A stretch of DNA of 64,000 bases from Mesorhabditis belari (GCA_958450365.1 CAUEEP010000727.1:1307501-1371500); one strand, 5' to 3'. Counted from the first letter of the stretch, positions 11,488-24,300 are shown. The notes: generated by a model from the sequence alone, not told the origin. Made by a program: numbers and translations.

Positions 11488-14197
11488 CTATCTTGCGCGT
11501 TGAACTCGGAACAGCAGACCAATGTAACCAATCGAATAAACAACGAGTACGTAGATGGGCATGATTCCGAGGTTGAAGTACCAATTCTTTTCGTGGAAAT
11601 TCAATGATTCGACGACCTGAAAAAGAAAGTTAATATAGAAATACAACTAGGTAAAGTAAAGTTACTTCTGTTCCGGTTTTGAGGCATTGATCTTGCGCCA
11701 CAATCGATTTAGTCCAATTAGCCGTGCCAATCCTGCACAGTATTTCTCCTTCAGCATATCGAGAGTTGTTGCGGCCGAACTCGTTTATGATGAAAGACTC
11801 GTAGCCATAGCGGAACCTAAAACGCGAAATGTATTTTACTTTTAATACAAAAGATATACCAAGACAGATATTGAGTCCAGGAAATCCATCCGGGCATTGC
11901 GGCCACGTTTGTGAAGATTCCACCAGTGATGGAGAACAAGGTCAAAATGGGGCCCGAAATCGATACAGCGATTGAATAAGATGGCGTAATCTAAACAAAA
12001 GAAAGTTAATTTAAAAATCAAATGTTTTACCGAACAGATCATCACTCCAAGACTTGCAGAGCTCAACTCGACGAGCAATGCGATGAGCAACGTGAGGAAG
12101 AAGGTTCCAGCATTTACAGTTAAGCCGATCATCCAGTAGGTGATTGATATGAAAATTATTCCGTCGAGTGAGAAAAACGGCAAATAAGAGAATATCTAAA
12201 AGCGAAAACATAAATGTACAAAAACCACAGGAACCAACCCGTGCCAGATAGTAGCTAAGGGTCGGAAAAATTCCATCGTGATACTCTCGAACAAGGAGAG
12301 GGAAATCGCCGGGTAGATACGTTTGGATGCCTAAAAAAGATTCCTTTGAAAGTTACAAGACATTATTTTCACCATATAGAGTTGCGTAGGTCAGCTCGGA
12401 AATATAGTAGAAGAGGGCTCCTTTCAGATTCTGCACACCATTCTAAAAATACAAAAAACTTTAATGAACTAAGCTTTTTTTTACAAACTTGTGTTGGATG
12501 AGTCTCCCAATGATCGAGATAAAGTAGTCCGAGAAAGATTGCCATAAAAGCCTTTTGCACAAATTTTGACACCACAACTGATGGATTTCGGTAGTTGTCA
12601 ATGATATAGCTAAACAAAATAATACTCAACCAAACACTAATAATAATAGATTACCGCTTCCAAAGAGCGAAAATGAGAGTGAACACTGAAGGGGGAGGCA
12701 TCGAGTAAAGCTTTCGTGGTTTTGCCGCTTCTTCCATCTCCATCTCAATATTGTGATAGTAGTCGGAGCTCTCAAAAGCATCACAAATTGCAGTTCCTTG
12801 CTGTTTGGATTCTTCTGGGTGTTCAGGATCAACTGCCAAGCACTGAAAAAGGAAATATTAAAACAAAGACAAAACATTTTTGAACCTGAATGAAGAAATT
12901 TGCCGGATTCGAGTGCTCCGGGATGAGATGGCCGGCTGAAGCGAAGAAATGCACGGCTTCTGGCGGGGGACCGATGTAGGCAACTCGACCACCGCAAAGG
13001 AAGACAACCTAAACGAAATAGTGTTAAGTTTACAGAAAACAAGCAAACTTTATCGAAGATTTCGAAAGTCTCGGGGTTAGGCTGATGAATTGTGCACACG
13101 ATGGTCATCCCTTCAGCTGCCAGTAATTCGAGTTGCTAAAAATATAGTTAACAGTGATAAGTATACTTGATAGTACCTTAACAACAAGAAGAGCCATGTG
13201 TGAGTCAAGTCCAGTTGTTGGCTCGTCGCAGAAAAGAAGTGGTGGCTGTTTGAGAAGCGCCGTCGCAAAGGATAAACGTTTCATTTCACCGCCGCTGATT
13301 CCCTAAACGTGAAAATATTGAATTGAGAACTAAATTCAATCCTACTTTCTTGATTCCTGGCGTCCCAATGCGGGATTTGCGGGCATTCTCGAGAAGCATC
13401 GACGTGATCACCTAAACCTTTCATAATTTCTCAAACGCTATGCTTTTTACTTCTTTCACTCGTTCTTTTCGCTGATGTGCATTCATCGTGGCTGAAAGTC
13501 GCATACGGGCTTGGACATTCAGATGTTCTTCCACCTAGGACAATGCTTTGGTTAATTACAAGAAAACAAAGTAGTACCGTCAACGATCCAAGAAAGAGAT
13601 CCTCCTGTTGAACGTAGCCACTGATTCCTGTGATTGATCGTTTCACTTCTTGTCCGTTCGCGTACACGTCACCCTAAGCAAGCAAAATGACTATGTTAAT
13701 AACAAAGCCGAACCTTTATCTTCAACCCGTTCGTGTTGCGGCGTAAAAGCGTGTTGAGAAGGGTCGTCTTTCCGGCACCACTAAATAAAAATAAACGAGT
13801 TTGATTAAAACGGATATACCTTGCTCCCATCAGTGCACATAGTTCACCTGGATTCACTACACCTAAAAAGAAATTGATAATATGATAACAAAAGATTGAA
13901 TCATCAGGATAACACCAAATCTACATCACTAAGCTATAAGCTTGTATTTTTAATCATAAAGTGATAAAAAAAATTATAGAGAAAGGTTGAGAATGTTAAT
14001 AACAAAGCCGAACCTTTATCTTCAACCCGTTCGTTGAAGATATGTGTTTTAGTTTTAAAAGCCTTTCAATATATGAATAACGATATCTAAAAGCGCTTAC
14101 CCGACACTCCATTGAGTAATTTTCGTTTGCGAGTCGTTTCGACGTAGAGATCGGTCCAATGCAGCGTGACGAGCTGCTTCTCATCACTCGAAGACAT
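11488..14197 (-). CDS. ABCG (White-type) half transporter
   Basis: More than ten exons with introns mostly 40-60 bp give about 600 residues in the reverse order NBD then TMD typical of ABCG proteins. The nucleotide-binding domain has Walker A GASGAGKTT, a Q-loop in GYVQQEDLF, signature ISGGEMKR, Walker [14 protein letters not shown] and switch [17 protein letters not shown]. The membrane domain follows, with [13 protein letters not shown] entering the first helix, several hydrophobic exons, a large final loop (FINEFGRNN region) and the end LLFRVQRAR. The start [14 protein letters not shown] has no signal peptide, as expected. C. elegans WHT proteins are the nearest relatives by architecture; the substrate (pigment precursors, lipids or others) cannot be told from sequence. 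Intron 1 carries a copy of an exon fragment (see 13993-14034). Confidence 0.93.
13993..14034 (-). repeat. Duplicated exon/intron fragment inside ABC transporter intron 1
   Basis: These 42 bp are identical to 13693-13734, which cover the end of one intron, its acceptor and the start of the exon reading TNGLKIK. The two copies are exactly 300 bp apart in the same orientation. The copy keeps a splice acceptor but is not part of the open gene model. Confidence 0.85.
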
Positions 14198-14748
14198 CTC
14201 TCCGGCAAAAGAATAAGAAGACAAAAGAAATCAGAAATGATTTTTTTGTCCTGTTTAAGCTCCGTTTTATTAAGCGCTTAAATGCAACTTTTACTCTATT
14301 CAAATTTTTCTCAATTCTAGTAGAATTGCTGTGTTTTATTTGCATTCTTCTAAATATTCATCTTTTATTATAAATCAATTCAATAATGACATAGCATTCA
14401 AGAAATGAGCAAAAATTTGGCTCAAGAGCTCAGTTCTCAGACAAAAGAAAAAGACTAAAAGGGATTAACAGCGATTTTTCAAGTTTTTAAGCTAAAAAAA
14501 GCCACTATCAATCACAATTCTATGTGTTAAAATAAAAAAAAAGAGATAAACCTGTAACAAATATCAATTAAATGAGATAAAATGAGCACTCAAATTTATT
14601 TGAGCAGCAAAATGGCGCACATGAACGAGGCGATTATCGTGAGAAGGGGAGAAATCGGGGAAATGCCTGCAAATGGGATGAGTATTGTAATTTGGATCAT
14701 TCCTTGTTCAGAAGTCAGGCTGTGATTGTAGAAATTTACAAATTAAAC

Positions 14749-15232
14749 GGGAGTGGGACAAATGCGACCGTTTTTTTGCGCACCCGGACATTTGCGCACC
14801 TTTTTTCCGCACTTAGCCCATTAGCGCACCTTCTTTCGCGTTTTAAAAAAGCTCTAAAAACTAATATTAACCAATTTCTATTCCAAAATTTGTTTTTCTA
14901 GGTAATTTGAGAGTGTCGAATTCAAATTTTGACATAACAGAGCGTGTGGAAGCAATTTGAAAGACAAAACGGCTAGATCAAATTACAGAAAATTGTCGAT
15001 CTTTCTCTTTGTATAACTCCGTCCATTCGCTTCCACAAGCTCTGATATGTCAAAATTTCGATTCTACGCCCGAAAATTACCTAGAAAAACAACTTTTGGA
15101 ATAGAAATTGGTTAATATTAGCTTTTTAGAGCTTTTTTAAAACGCGAAAAAAGGTGCGCTAATGGGCAAGGTGCGGAAAAAAAGGTGCGCAAATGTCCGT
15201 AGCGCAAAAATTGTAGCATTTGTCCCACTCCC
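14749..15232. mobile_element. hAT-type MITE, copy 1 (8-bp TSD AATTAAAC)
   Basis: The element has terminal inverted repeats starting GGGAGTGGGACAAATGCGAC and ending in the complement, with internal GCGCACC-rich sequence. It is flanked on both sides by the perfect 8-bp duplication AATTAAAC (14741-14748 and 15233-15240). The arms reach far inward (TTGACATA near 14930 and TATGTCAA near 15048), so it folds almost completely. An 8-bp duplication is the hallmark of hAT transposons. It encodes no transposase. Confidence 0.9.
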
Positions 15233-15312
15233 AATTAAACAGTAAATTGCCTCCCTTTCTACAGCAATCCACCGTAGAGTCACCTTTTGAGGTAGGCTAA
15301 TTTCAGCAATTT

Positions 15313-15470
15313 TTTTTGCGCAACTCGCCATAACTTTCTTCTAAGTGGGCCAATCTTTATGATTTTTGGTTTCATTTTGTAGATCTCAATAAGTGCAACA
15401 AAATGAAACCAAAATTATAAAGATTGGCCCACTTAGAAGAAAGTTATGGCGAGTTGCGCAAATGACCCTG
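15313..15470. repeat. Foldback MITE, family 2, copy 1
   Basis: The left arm TTGCGCAACTCGCCATAACT..GGGCCAATCTTTATGA is matched in reverse by the right arm ending AGTTATGGCGAGTTGCGCAA. A second, more diverged copy lies at 56370-56600. Confidence 0.8.
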
Positions 15471-16014
15471 CTTTCTTAGACTCTTGATAATACCCACCAA
15501 GGATACTCATTCTCTTTTGAATACCCAGCTCTCAAATCTTACAAGTTTATCAAGTTCTATTCAGCTTCAAAGATTGACAATGATATCCAATTGTTCTAAA
15601 GACTTAGCATTCAACTTTTCCAAAGTTTTGATAATCCAAGATTTCCTCTCACTCACCATTGCATCCGTGCTCATCCGAGCACTGATTTGTCCATCTCGAG
15701 ACACCGGTTGAGCCCTAGATTGATTTGCATTGATTGTTTCCCTTGACTTTGTTTCCCTACTTTGTTATTCTTGTTTCGTACATCGCTACCCGTGTAGGCA
15801 CACTCTCGAATCATCGTGAATTGACCTAAAAACGTTTATTGTGGCAGTTCGGATCACAGGTTTTAACCTTATAAGCTAATTAGTTCTACAGTAAACCTAT
15901 ATGCTTAGTTCTACCGTAACCAGCTCACTTCCAACATATTGTTCCGTTTTTCGACATCCGATTGGTTGATGCACTGTTCCATCGATCATTTTTGTGGGAC
16001 ACTCTAGAAAATCT

Positions 16015-16280
16015 TACCGTAATACCTGTAATAGTAGCCACCCCCATAATGACGGGGCGGAGCGTTGCGTAGTCTAGCTTTGGACGCATTTTTCTCGCCA
16101 CCTGTTTATGCTACAGTGTGCGCTTAAATATCAAATGAAAGCTGGAATTCTGGGCTATTTTTTGATACTAGACATGTATTTTTAGAAATCATGGGCGCTT
16201 AGAAAAAAATGATTTAGTAATAATTTTTTGCGACTACGCGACTGTACGGAGTGCTCGCTACTATTATAGGTATTACGGTA
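16015..16280. repeat. Foldback MITE, family 3, copy 1
   Basis: The ends are TACCGTAATACCTGTAATAG and CTATTATAGGTATTACGGTA. Inside, the motif GGAGCGTTGCGTAGTC is conserved with copies at 37385-37710 and 57110-57391. Confidence 0.85.
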
Positions 16281-16496
16281 TGTACACTGCAAAAAAAACT
16301 GGATTTATGTACGGGATTCAATTGGGATAAGTATAGATCTTTGGTTATTTAAAGATATTGTTTTTTTAATGATTGATTTTCTCAATCCTTCTGAATGAAA
16401 TATTACATGAACCTACTTTTCAAAAGATTTTTGTCAAGACTTTCATCTAAACACTTTGTTCCTTCTCTATCCGAATTACACGCATAACATCTGAAA

Positions 16497-16572
16497 ATTG
16501 GATTTGGATCTAGTTTTGAATCTAGTTTTGAATCTAGATTTGAATCTAGTTTTGAATCTAGATTTGAATTAA
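16497..16572. repeat. Tandem repeat of about 12-15 bp
   Basis: About six units of TTGAATCTAGTT or its variant TTGAATCTAGAT follow one another. Confidence 0.8.
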
Positions 16573-17055
16573 TTTCTTGAATTTATTACCTCCATCCAAT
16601 TACTAAACATATTGAACTCAATGAAATGAGTAAAACAAGCAATCGCATTACTGTTGTTGTTGTAGAGACTGAAAAGTGAATTGTAAAAGTTAGCTTTACT
16701 TCAAAAGAGTTCAATTCAAAAGAAAATAACGAAGATAACTAATAAAAGCTAATGATTAATAAAAGGAGTACAAAAAAAGTCTAATAATAAAGTCTAATAT
16801 TAAAATGTGTAGAAAGTTCTCTATCGGTTGATTGGTCAAAACAGTAGGCAAGATTAGGAGATAGTTTCCGAAAGTTGCAACGTTTTAGAAAACAAGGAAC
16901 ACATTTTAATCTGTGGTGATAGTTCTTGCTGTAAAAATGATCCGTAACGAATTATAGATATAGATTTCATATAAAGTTTAAACATAAGCCATTACTTTAT
17001 TCTAATTGAGAATGAAAAACTTTTTCTTTTTCTCTTTGGTGTTTGGAATTTGTAT

Positions 17056-17197
17056 ATATGTTGTGTCCGATTTAGATTTCCGTCCGATTTAGATTGAATC
17101 TAAATCGGACGTCCGACATAGACTGTAATCTAAATCGGACGTCCGCGATAAGTTCAATCTAAATCGGACGAAAATCTAAATCGGACACAACATATAA
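17056..17197. repeat. Foldback MITE, family 4, copy 1
   Basis: This short element starts TTGTGTCCGATTTAGATTTC and ends in the complement, flanked by ATATAT tracts. It consists almost only of repeated ATCTAAATCGGAC words in both orientations. A simpler copy is at 42802-42873. Confidence 0.85.
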
Positions 17198-17198
17198 A

Positions 17199-17452
17199 TA
17201 CTTTATTTAGAAAGAAATAAAGTGCGAAAACGACATGAAAAATGTAGCAGATAAAAGATGACAAAGTCACTTAAAATGCAACGAAGTAGCCCTTTTAAAA
17301 TCAGACACGGTGGAGATCAAACGCAACTTGTCGGGAAGGGCATTCCAAACTTTAATCACACGATTTACAAAAAAAGCTCTAGAGGATTTAGAGAAAGCAG
17401 ATTTGGATAAAGATAAAAGATAAAAGATAAGAGAGCCACGCCTAGTCGCCAA
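17199..17452 (-). pseudogene. 3' end of a non-LTR retrotransposon (5'-truncated LINE)
   Basis: On the minus strand a short frame reads FFVNRVIKVWNALPDKLR..SDFKRAT, which matches the conserved region near the C-terminus of nematode LINE reverse transcriptase ORFs (F..R....WN.LP.......FK). It is followed by a short 3' UTR ending CTTTCTAAATAAAGTATTTA. The same terminal about 33 bp recur at 18362-18394. The reverse transcriptase core is absent, as expected from 5' truncation during insertion. Confidence 0.65.
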
Positions 17453-17659
17453 AAGCCTCGAGTTTAGCTGAAAAAAATTTTAAAGACATTTTAAAGCACT
17501 CAACCAAATCTATGATAAGACGGCGCTATGATAAACCAAATCTATGATAAGAGATTCAATTCTCAACTATACAATGCTAAGGTTTTTTGAGAATAAAAAG
17601 AATGCCAAGAAATGAGCTTTAGTATGGCCCTTGTTGAGATGTTGAATGTGTTGATCAAA

Positions 17660-17843
17660 GCCTAAGCCTGAGCCTGAGCCTGAGCCTAAGCCTGAGCCTA
17701 AGCCTGAGCCTAAGCCTGAGCCTAAGCCTGAGCCTGAGCCTAAGCCTGAGCCTAAGCCTGAGCCTAAGCCTGAGCCTAAGCCTGAGCCTAAGCCTGAGCC
17801 TAAGCCTGAGCCTAAGCCTGAGCCTAAAGCCTAAGCCTAAGCC
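17660..17843. repeat. Degenerate telomere-like array, GCCTAA/GCCTGA
   Basis: About 30 hexamers alternate between GCCTAA, the complement of nematode telomere TTAGGC, and the variant GCCTGA, often as the 12-mer GCCTAAGCCTGA. The right edge is GCCTAAAGCCTAAGCCTAAGCC. The G-rich telomeric strand is the minus strand. Confidence 0.9.
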
Positions 17844-18228
17844 AAAAAACCAAGAATGCCAAAAAAATGCAGAAAGGTAAATTTGTGTTTAAAATTGATG
17901 CTAAACCTTATTGAGAGTTAAAGAAATTTCAAAATAAAATCCAAAATTTGAGTAAGAAATCTGGGGTAAAGAAGCAAGATTCTAAATGCGATTGCTGAAA
18001 GAATGAGGCGGGGGGAAAGGTAAAGATGAGAGTAAAGAGAAGACAAGGACACTTGTCTCATCAAGAGACAAGAGACAACAGACAACAAACCCTTTACTAC
18101 CTTTCACAACAAATCAACAAATCAACCACACAAATCTCAACAACAAGTTTATAGAAATTTCCTTCAAAATGTAAACTCTATGCAATGAAAAAGAGAAGTA
18201 CGAGAAGTTACTCAACAATCAGCGCCTT

Positions 18229-18394
18229 TAAACTACTCAACAATCGCAGAATTTAATTCGCTACAAGATGATATAATATTGTCCTCATACATTAAAGGGT
18301 TGCTCTACTAGAAAGATTTGCCAAAAAATTTCATTCATAACCGGCTACGACATATATATATATATAAATACTTTATTTAGAAAGAAATAAAGTG
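18229..18394. repeat. Dispersed repeat copy plus LINE tail fragment
   Basis: The segment from AATTCGCTACAAGATGATAT to CATTCATAACCGGCTACGAC is nearly identical to 49135-49235. It runs into a TATATA tract and the last 33 bp of the LINE found at 17199. Confidence 0.85.
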
Positions 18395-18856
18395 CTCTAC
18401 TCAACAATCTGCGCCTTTAAACTGATAAACATGCAAAATGGGATGAATTTCAACAGTCAATTCCCCCGATTGATTCAAGGTCGTTCCCCTATTTTTTAAA
18501 TTTTCTCCTTTTCCATTTTCTTTTCATCGATCTCCCAAACAAAAAAAATAATTGATGAGTTGAGAAAATGATTGCTTTGAGAAAAAAGATTGCTTTGAGA
18601 AAAAAAGATTGCAACTTTTATCTAAAATCTATCCAAATTTAGCAAAATTTAGCAAAATTTAGACTTTTTTTTGGATTTTGCAATGAAATTTAGCCTTTTT
18701 TTTGGATTTTCAATGAAATTTAGCCTTTTTTTCTATTTTTCGAACCGCTAAAGAGACATAAATTCACTTGAAAATATGAGAATTTCATTTGGTTTTGAAG
18801 AAAAAAAGAAAAAAAAAAGAAAAATAGATGATTTATTTGAAATCGATTCAGCTAAT

Positions 18857-19174
18857 CCAGACAGATAGACAGTAATCTAGACAATACGGTATGTAAGACA
18901 ATACGGTATATGTTCACAAAAGCCATCAGAATTCTATCTACACTACTGGACAATGAAATATGATATTCTGAAAAAAGATCGTCACTTTCGCGCGTCTGTA
19001 ACTCCCTTGTCTTTATCGTATTTTTAAATATTAATATTACCATTGTGTAGCCCTTGAAAAGAGCTTTCGGAAAATGTAGAACACTAATAGTTTAAGCTCA
19101 AAGACAAGGGAGTTACAGACGCGCGAAAGTGACGATCTTTTTTCAAATATCATATTTCATTGTCCAGTACTGTA
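18857..19174. repeat. Foldback MITE, family 5, copy 1
   Basis: The core, 18939-19174, has inverted ends starting TACACTACTGGACAATGAAA and an arm containing CGCGCGTCTGTAACTCCCTT that recurs in reverse near 19110. The flank carrying TTCACAAAAGCCATCAGAAT is shared with the copy at 23965-24302, which is in the opposite orientation, so the mobile unit may be longer than the hairpin. Confidence 0.85.
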
Positions 19175-19254
19175 CATTAATTTTTTTTTGTAAAATTTGA
19201 TCATTTACAAAAAGCAAGTTTTCTATCTGAATCACTGATCAATAGGGGGAAAAG

Positions 19255-19345
19255 TTTTGAACATCGAACAAAACACTTTTGAACATCGAACAAATCGTTC
19301 TGAACATCGAACAAATAGCTTTGAACATCAAACAAAACAGTTTGA
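19255..19345. repeat. Tandem repeat, AACATCGAACAAA-type
   Basis: About five units of TTTTGAACATCGAACAAAAC with small changes lie here. Confidence 0.75.
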
Positions 19346-19957
19346 ACAAATCGGCAAGCTATCAAATGCTATTTTCAATAAAATCCATATAATATCGAAT
19401 CAAATAAAATGATTTTCAAATATTATTTCATTTTCTTGTTTGACATGAGAGTTTTGCTCATTGGAAAACTGCAGAAAAGCTGCAAAAAAAAAGGTATTAC
19501 ACTGAAAGGAACACATGAGACAAAAGAAAACAAAAAAAGAGAATTGAGAAGTTCGAATGGATATTTTAGAGATTTAAAAAACAGATATTGATATTGATAT
19601 TGATAAGAGAATGAAAAGAGATTGAGTTCAACATGAGCAATTCGAATGAATGAATGTTAGATTTCGATATGAACTAGACATTCAAATATTTTCAAACTTC
19701 AAATATAAACACATTCAAATTCGCTTCTAAATTTCTTTAAAAAGTTATAAAACTAATTGAAGAAGAAATTCAAGTTTTCAATTGAAAATAGCCTCTCAAA
19801 AGCCTCTGTACCTCTGTACCTCTGTACTCTTACTTGAGAATGCCAAAACTTTTAGATAAAGCCTTTAAATTAATCAAAAATTTGAAAATAGAATCAAGAA
19901 CAAAAATGTTGATTCGAGTTTGTTTTGAAACATTCTCTCTGAGCTAGATTGTAATCA

Positions 19958-20104
19958 TTAACTAATCTCTAACTAATCTCTAACTAATCTCTAACTAATC
20001 TCTAACTAATCTCTAACTAATCTCTAACTAATCTCTAACTAATCTTTAACTAATCTTTAACTAATCTCTAACTAATCTCTAACTAATCTCTAACTAATCA
20101 TTAA
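19958..20104. repeat. Tandem repeat (AATCTCTAACT)n
   Basis: About thirteen units of an 11-bp repeat lie here, two of them with TTT for TCT. Confidence 0.9.
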
Positions 20105-20760
20105 CATGTCTCTTAAAATTTCAAGTCAATTTCGGTTATTAATCTATTAAGCAGCTATTAATTTGCCAAAACTGTATATTGTTTTTAAAAATTTTTATTT
20201 AAAAAAGAACTTGAGCGAACTCAGATGCCTCGAGGCAGTTCTCATCAGAGAATCGGGACGGGAAGGGCCGTTTTTTGAAAAACTCATTTTTTTGAAGAAA
20301 AGAGAGTTCAGAAGATATAAAAAAGGAGAAAAGGGAAAAAGAAAAGAGTGTTCGGAAGGGGATGGAAGGGGATGGAATGGGAAAGAGAAGGGAAAAGAGG
20401 GATGGGGACCTCTCCGGGACATCTTCTCGGGTTGAGGGGAAGAGTCAATGCCCATCCTTCCATCTTCTCCCTTCTTTTTCCCTCATTTGCCTTTCATTTT
20501 TTTCTTTTTGAATACAAGAGATTGACATCGGCCTTCCGCTGGCCTTCTTCGGCCCTCCGCCGTTCTCAATCCCACATTGAATCCATGTTTGGAAAATGTT
20601 TGCTTTTGAAATGTGACAAAATGGAGTTCATGAAATGGATGTTCATGGCATTAATGTCCACCAAAACTACAAGAGTCCTAGATAGTACTAACAGTAGAGA
20701 CTCTAGTTCTAGTTTCCGAATTTATCTAAAAGTTTAGACTAATCATTATAAATCTGAGTT

Positions 20761-21115
20761 CTAATTGCTCGACTAATAGAATGAATAGCTCCAATCGGTT
20801 GCCCGACCCCGAAAACCCTTAAGTACAAATTTACAGCTCTTTTTGCATCATCTACAAAGCAAAAGAGAAAATCCCGTGTGTAAATGTTTGGCGACTGTTC
20901 GTTGTCCGGTCGCGTAATCGCTCTCCATCTGGCACACGTCCCTGATGGATAGATGCTCTCTTGTGTAATCCGCAAAGGGGAAGGAGCCTTGAGCGATTCA
21001 TCCGGCTCGGCCGGCCTCGGCCCCACCATGCCCAAACCCCTGGGACCAATTCCCGCCCCCAATTTTTTTGCTACAATTTCCACATCCTGTTAAACCATTG
21101 CATTACTTAAAGAGT
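20761..21115 (-). repeat. Dispersed repeat shared with 62459-62775
   Basis: Several blocks match 62459-62775 in the same orientation: GACCCCGAAAACCC, GTACAAATTTA, CTACAAAGCAAAAGAGAAA, GCGTAATCGCTCTCCATCTG and CCTGTTAAACC. An open minus frame of 114 codons (VFGVGQPIGAIHS) is not kept open in the other copy, so I treat this as a repeat and not as a gene. Confidence 0.6.
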
Positions 21116-21363
21116 CGCTTAATTGAGAGAACAATTCGATCTGACTTGAGTTTTTTTCTCTGGATTTTCTCAGGATTGTGCTGACTACAATCTTTATCGA
21201 TAATATGCAAAGCCATTAAGCGAGGAAAGAAAAACATTAACCAACAATGAATGTACACCAAAATGAGGCAAAATCGGAAAATAGGATACCCGAGATGAGA
21301 ATCGAGAAAGGAAAAAGCAAGAAAACAAAAAATGAAATGAGATGGCTGAAAAAAGTGAAGAGT

Positions 21364-24300
21364 TTAGTGTTCGTGACTCTTCAAACCGCCGTGTTTTTCG
21401 ATCTGGAAATAGATTCAATAAAAGTGACAAGTTCCAGTAATCCTATAGCTTAACTTTTACCCCCCAAAAGCTACAGTAAACCTATTGGCTGTGACTGTAG
21501 TATTCTTCTTGGTCTTTCAGTTCTCGTCCATTCACTCACCTGTCTCTGAATCACTTCATCAGCAACGATTTTCCGATCATAAACCCATCCCAAAGCGGCG
21601 AATGTATCAATTAACATTCGAGTCCAATTGTATTGAATTGAATACTCTGAGGCACGATAATCCTAGAAAATAAGCATTGTTTCGAGAAAAATCTGATAAT
21701 CATTTAGTTAGAACTTCACTTATTCATCTCCACTTCATGTACAGGTACAATTTGTACAGTACAAGTACAATTTGTACAGTAGAAGTACAATTTGTACAGT
21801 ACAAGTACTCACTTGAGGGAAAGTGTGATGAAAGTTGTGTCCTCCTTCACCAACAGCAACCAATGTTGTCCAAACCGATTCGACTGAAGTGATCGTTCGA
21901 TCGTACGGTTTATAACCGATATAGTGAGCGAATGAGTTGACACACCTAGGATTTGTTAATCAAGAAAATTCTTCTAATAGCCTTTCTAATAGCCTTTCTA
22001 ATAGCCTTCTAATAGTAATTCTTTAATTTCAATAATAAAATTTGAATGATATAAAGCAAACCAAGTGGCATGAAGTGTCCAACAATAACGGAATACAGCG
22101 GCTGTTGTATAGGCGACAGCAGCCGATTCACCCCACAAAAACACAGGAATCGCTGTCGGCAAAAGGAAACAAATAAGAGCAACCAATGGAAGATAATATC
22201 TGAAAATTTGATCGAATTATATTTTAAAAGATTTTGAGTTTTTAAACTCACTTTCTCTGGAAAGTGCAAACGGGATCTTCAAAGAGATCACTTAAGTCAA
22301 GTTTTCCTCCATTTTCTTTCACTTGTGGATGCTTCTTCATCAACAACCATCCCATGTGAGCGAAGAAGAAGCCTTCAAATTTTTAAGTTTAATAGGTTAA
22401 TGCTTTAATAGTTTAATAGTTTAATGCTTTAATATTTTATTATTTTAATAGTTTAATAGTTTAATGCTTTAATAGTTTAATTGTTTAATACTTTAATAGT
22501 TTAATAGTTTGATAGTTTGATAGTTTGATAGTTTGATAGTTTAATGCTTTAATAGTTTAATAGGTTAATGCTTTGATAGTTTAATATTTTAATAGTTTGA
22601 TAGTTTAATAGTTTGATAGTTTGATAGTTTAATAGTTTAATAGTTTAATATTTTGATAGTTTGATATTTTAATAGTTTGATAGTTTAATAGTTTAATAGT
22701 TTAATAACATTTTCAAACCTCGTCGAGTGTTATGTGGATCGGCATCAGTATCAGTCCATTTGTGATGGCAACGATGATCACGAGCCCACTCGATAATGTC
22801 ATTCTGAAAAGAGGAATAGAAATCGATTTCAGATTGATATATTGATTTTCTAAGAATTTCTAAGAATTCTAGCTGGAAAGGGAAATTTCGATGGGAATTA
22901 TGGAGATCTCTTTCATTCTCTCTCATTCTCTCTCATTCTCTCTCATTCTCTTTCATTCTCTTTCATTCTCTTTCATTCTCCTTCATTCTCTCTCATTCTC
23001 TCTCATTCTCTCTCATTCTCTCTCATTCTCTTTCATTCTCTTTCATTCCCTCATCCATTCATTCCATCCACACCTCATTCTCATCTCTTCATCCTTATTC
23101 TCTCTATTCCTCTCATTCTCTCTCATTCTCTCTCATTCTCTCTCATTCTCTCTCATTCTCTCTCATTCTCTTTCATTCTCTTTCATTCTCTATCGTAATC
23201 TCTTTCATCAAATTGTGTATACTTAAAGACTTCATTCCAATCCATTATTGAATTCAATTATTACTTGGAAAGCCATCGTTTGACAAATCATGAGAATGAT
23301 TCTAGCTGGAAGGGTAGCTTTGTAGGAGCGATGAGCCCAAAGACGATGAGCGCCAGCCGTAATGCCCACTCCTGAGAACACCCAGAGACCGAAAGCTGAA
23401 AGAAATTCGATAATTTGATATATTTACTTTCAATTTACAGTTAGATAAGTACTAAAGATCTAACTATTTAGTAAATAGGCAGTTAAATAAGCACTGACTG
23501 TACTGGGTAACCTTAACAATACTGTAATACTCACAAGCAGTATACTATTAGTTGAGTATACAATATTTTAGATATTATATATTTATTTCTATATTTTAAA
23601 CTTACTCCATGCAACGGTGGCCCATTTCGCTTCGGTGAACATGTGATAAACGCCCCAAAAAGCGCCAATGTGAAGAAAAATGAAGAGGATCACGTTTCGC
23701 CAAACGACTGCTGCTCGGTATTTCATCTGAATAGTTTAATGATTTAAAATAACTCTAGAATTAACTCTAGAATAGAATTAAAGCTAAAGCTTTGAATGTT
23801 TTTCTTGAATTAACCTTCTTGCTTTCTTCTTGAAGTCTCTCCATTTCCTCGAGGTCAGCTGAGAGGAATTGATCCTGAAATATATTTGATTATTTGAATT
23901 CATTTCAAATAATGTTTTGAATTCATTTCAACGTTATTATTTAAAGATGAATTTCTTTTTCATATGCATCTACACTACTGGACAATGATCGTCAATTTGA
24001 ATTTGACAATTTGAAAAAAGATCGTCACTTTCGCGCGTCTGTAACTCCCTTGTCTTTACCGTATTTCTAAATATTAATACTACCATTGTGTAGCCATTGA
24101 ATAGCCCTTGAAAAGAGCTTTCAGAAAATGTAGAACACTAATAGTTTAAACGCAAAGACAAGGGAGTTACAGGCGCGCGAAAGTGACTATCGTTTTTCAA
24201 ATATCATATTTCATTGTCCAGTACTGTAGATAGAATTCTGATGGCTTTTGTGAACATATCTTACATACCGTATTGTCTAGATTACTGTCTATCTGTCTGG

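Larger units (their letters stand above)
14200..20740. other. Gene-free block between ABC transporter and desaturase
   Basis: Apart from the foldback elements, LINE tail and tandem repeats listed separately, I find no convincing coding exon in this 6.5-kb stretch. A 48-codon frame at 14582-14728 and a 75-codon frame at 15484-15711 have no recognisable content. Confidence 0.5.

Noticed and set aside
14582..14728. 48-codon frame starting MSTQIYLSSKMAHMNEA
   Set aside because: Short, no homologue recognised, and no splice signals around it.
20739..21083. 114-codon minus frame ending GAIHSISRAIRTQIYND
   Set aside because: It overlaps a dispersed repeat whose second copy at 62.5 kb is frameshifted; no splice or family support.
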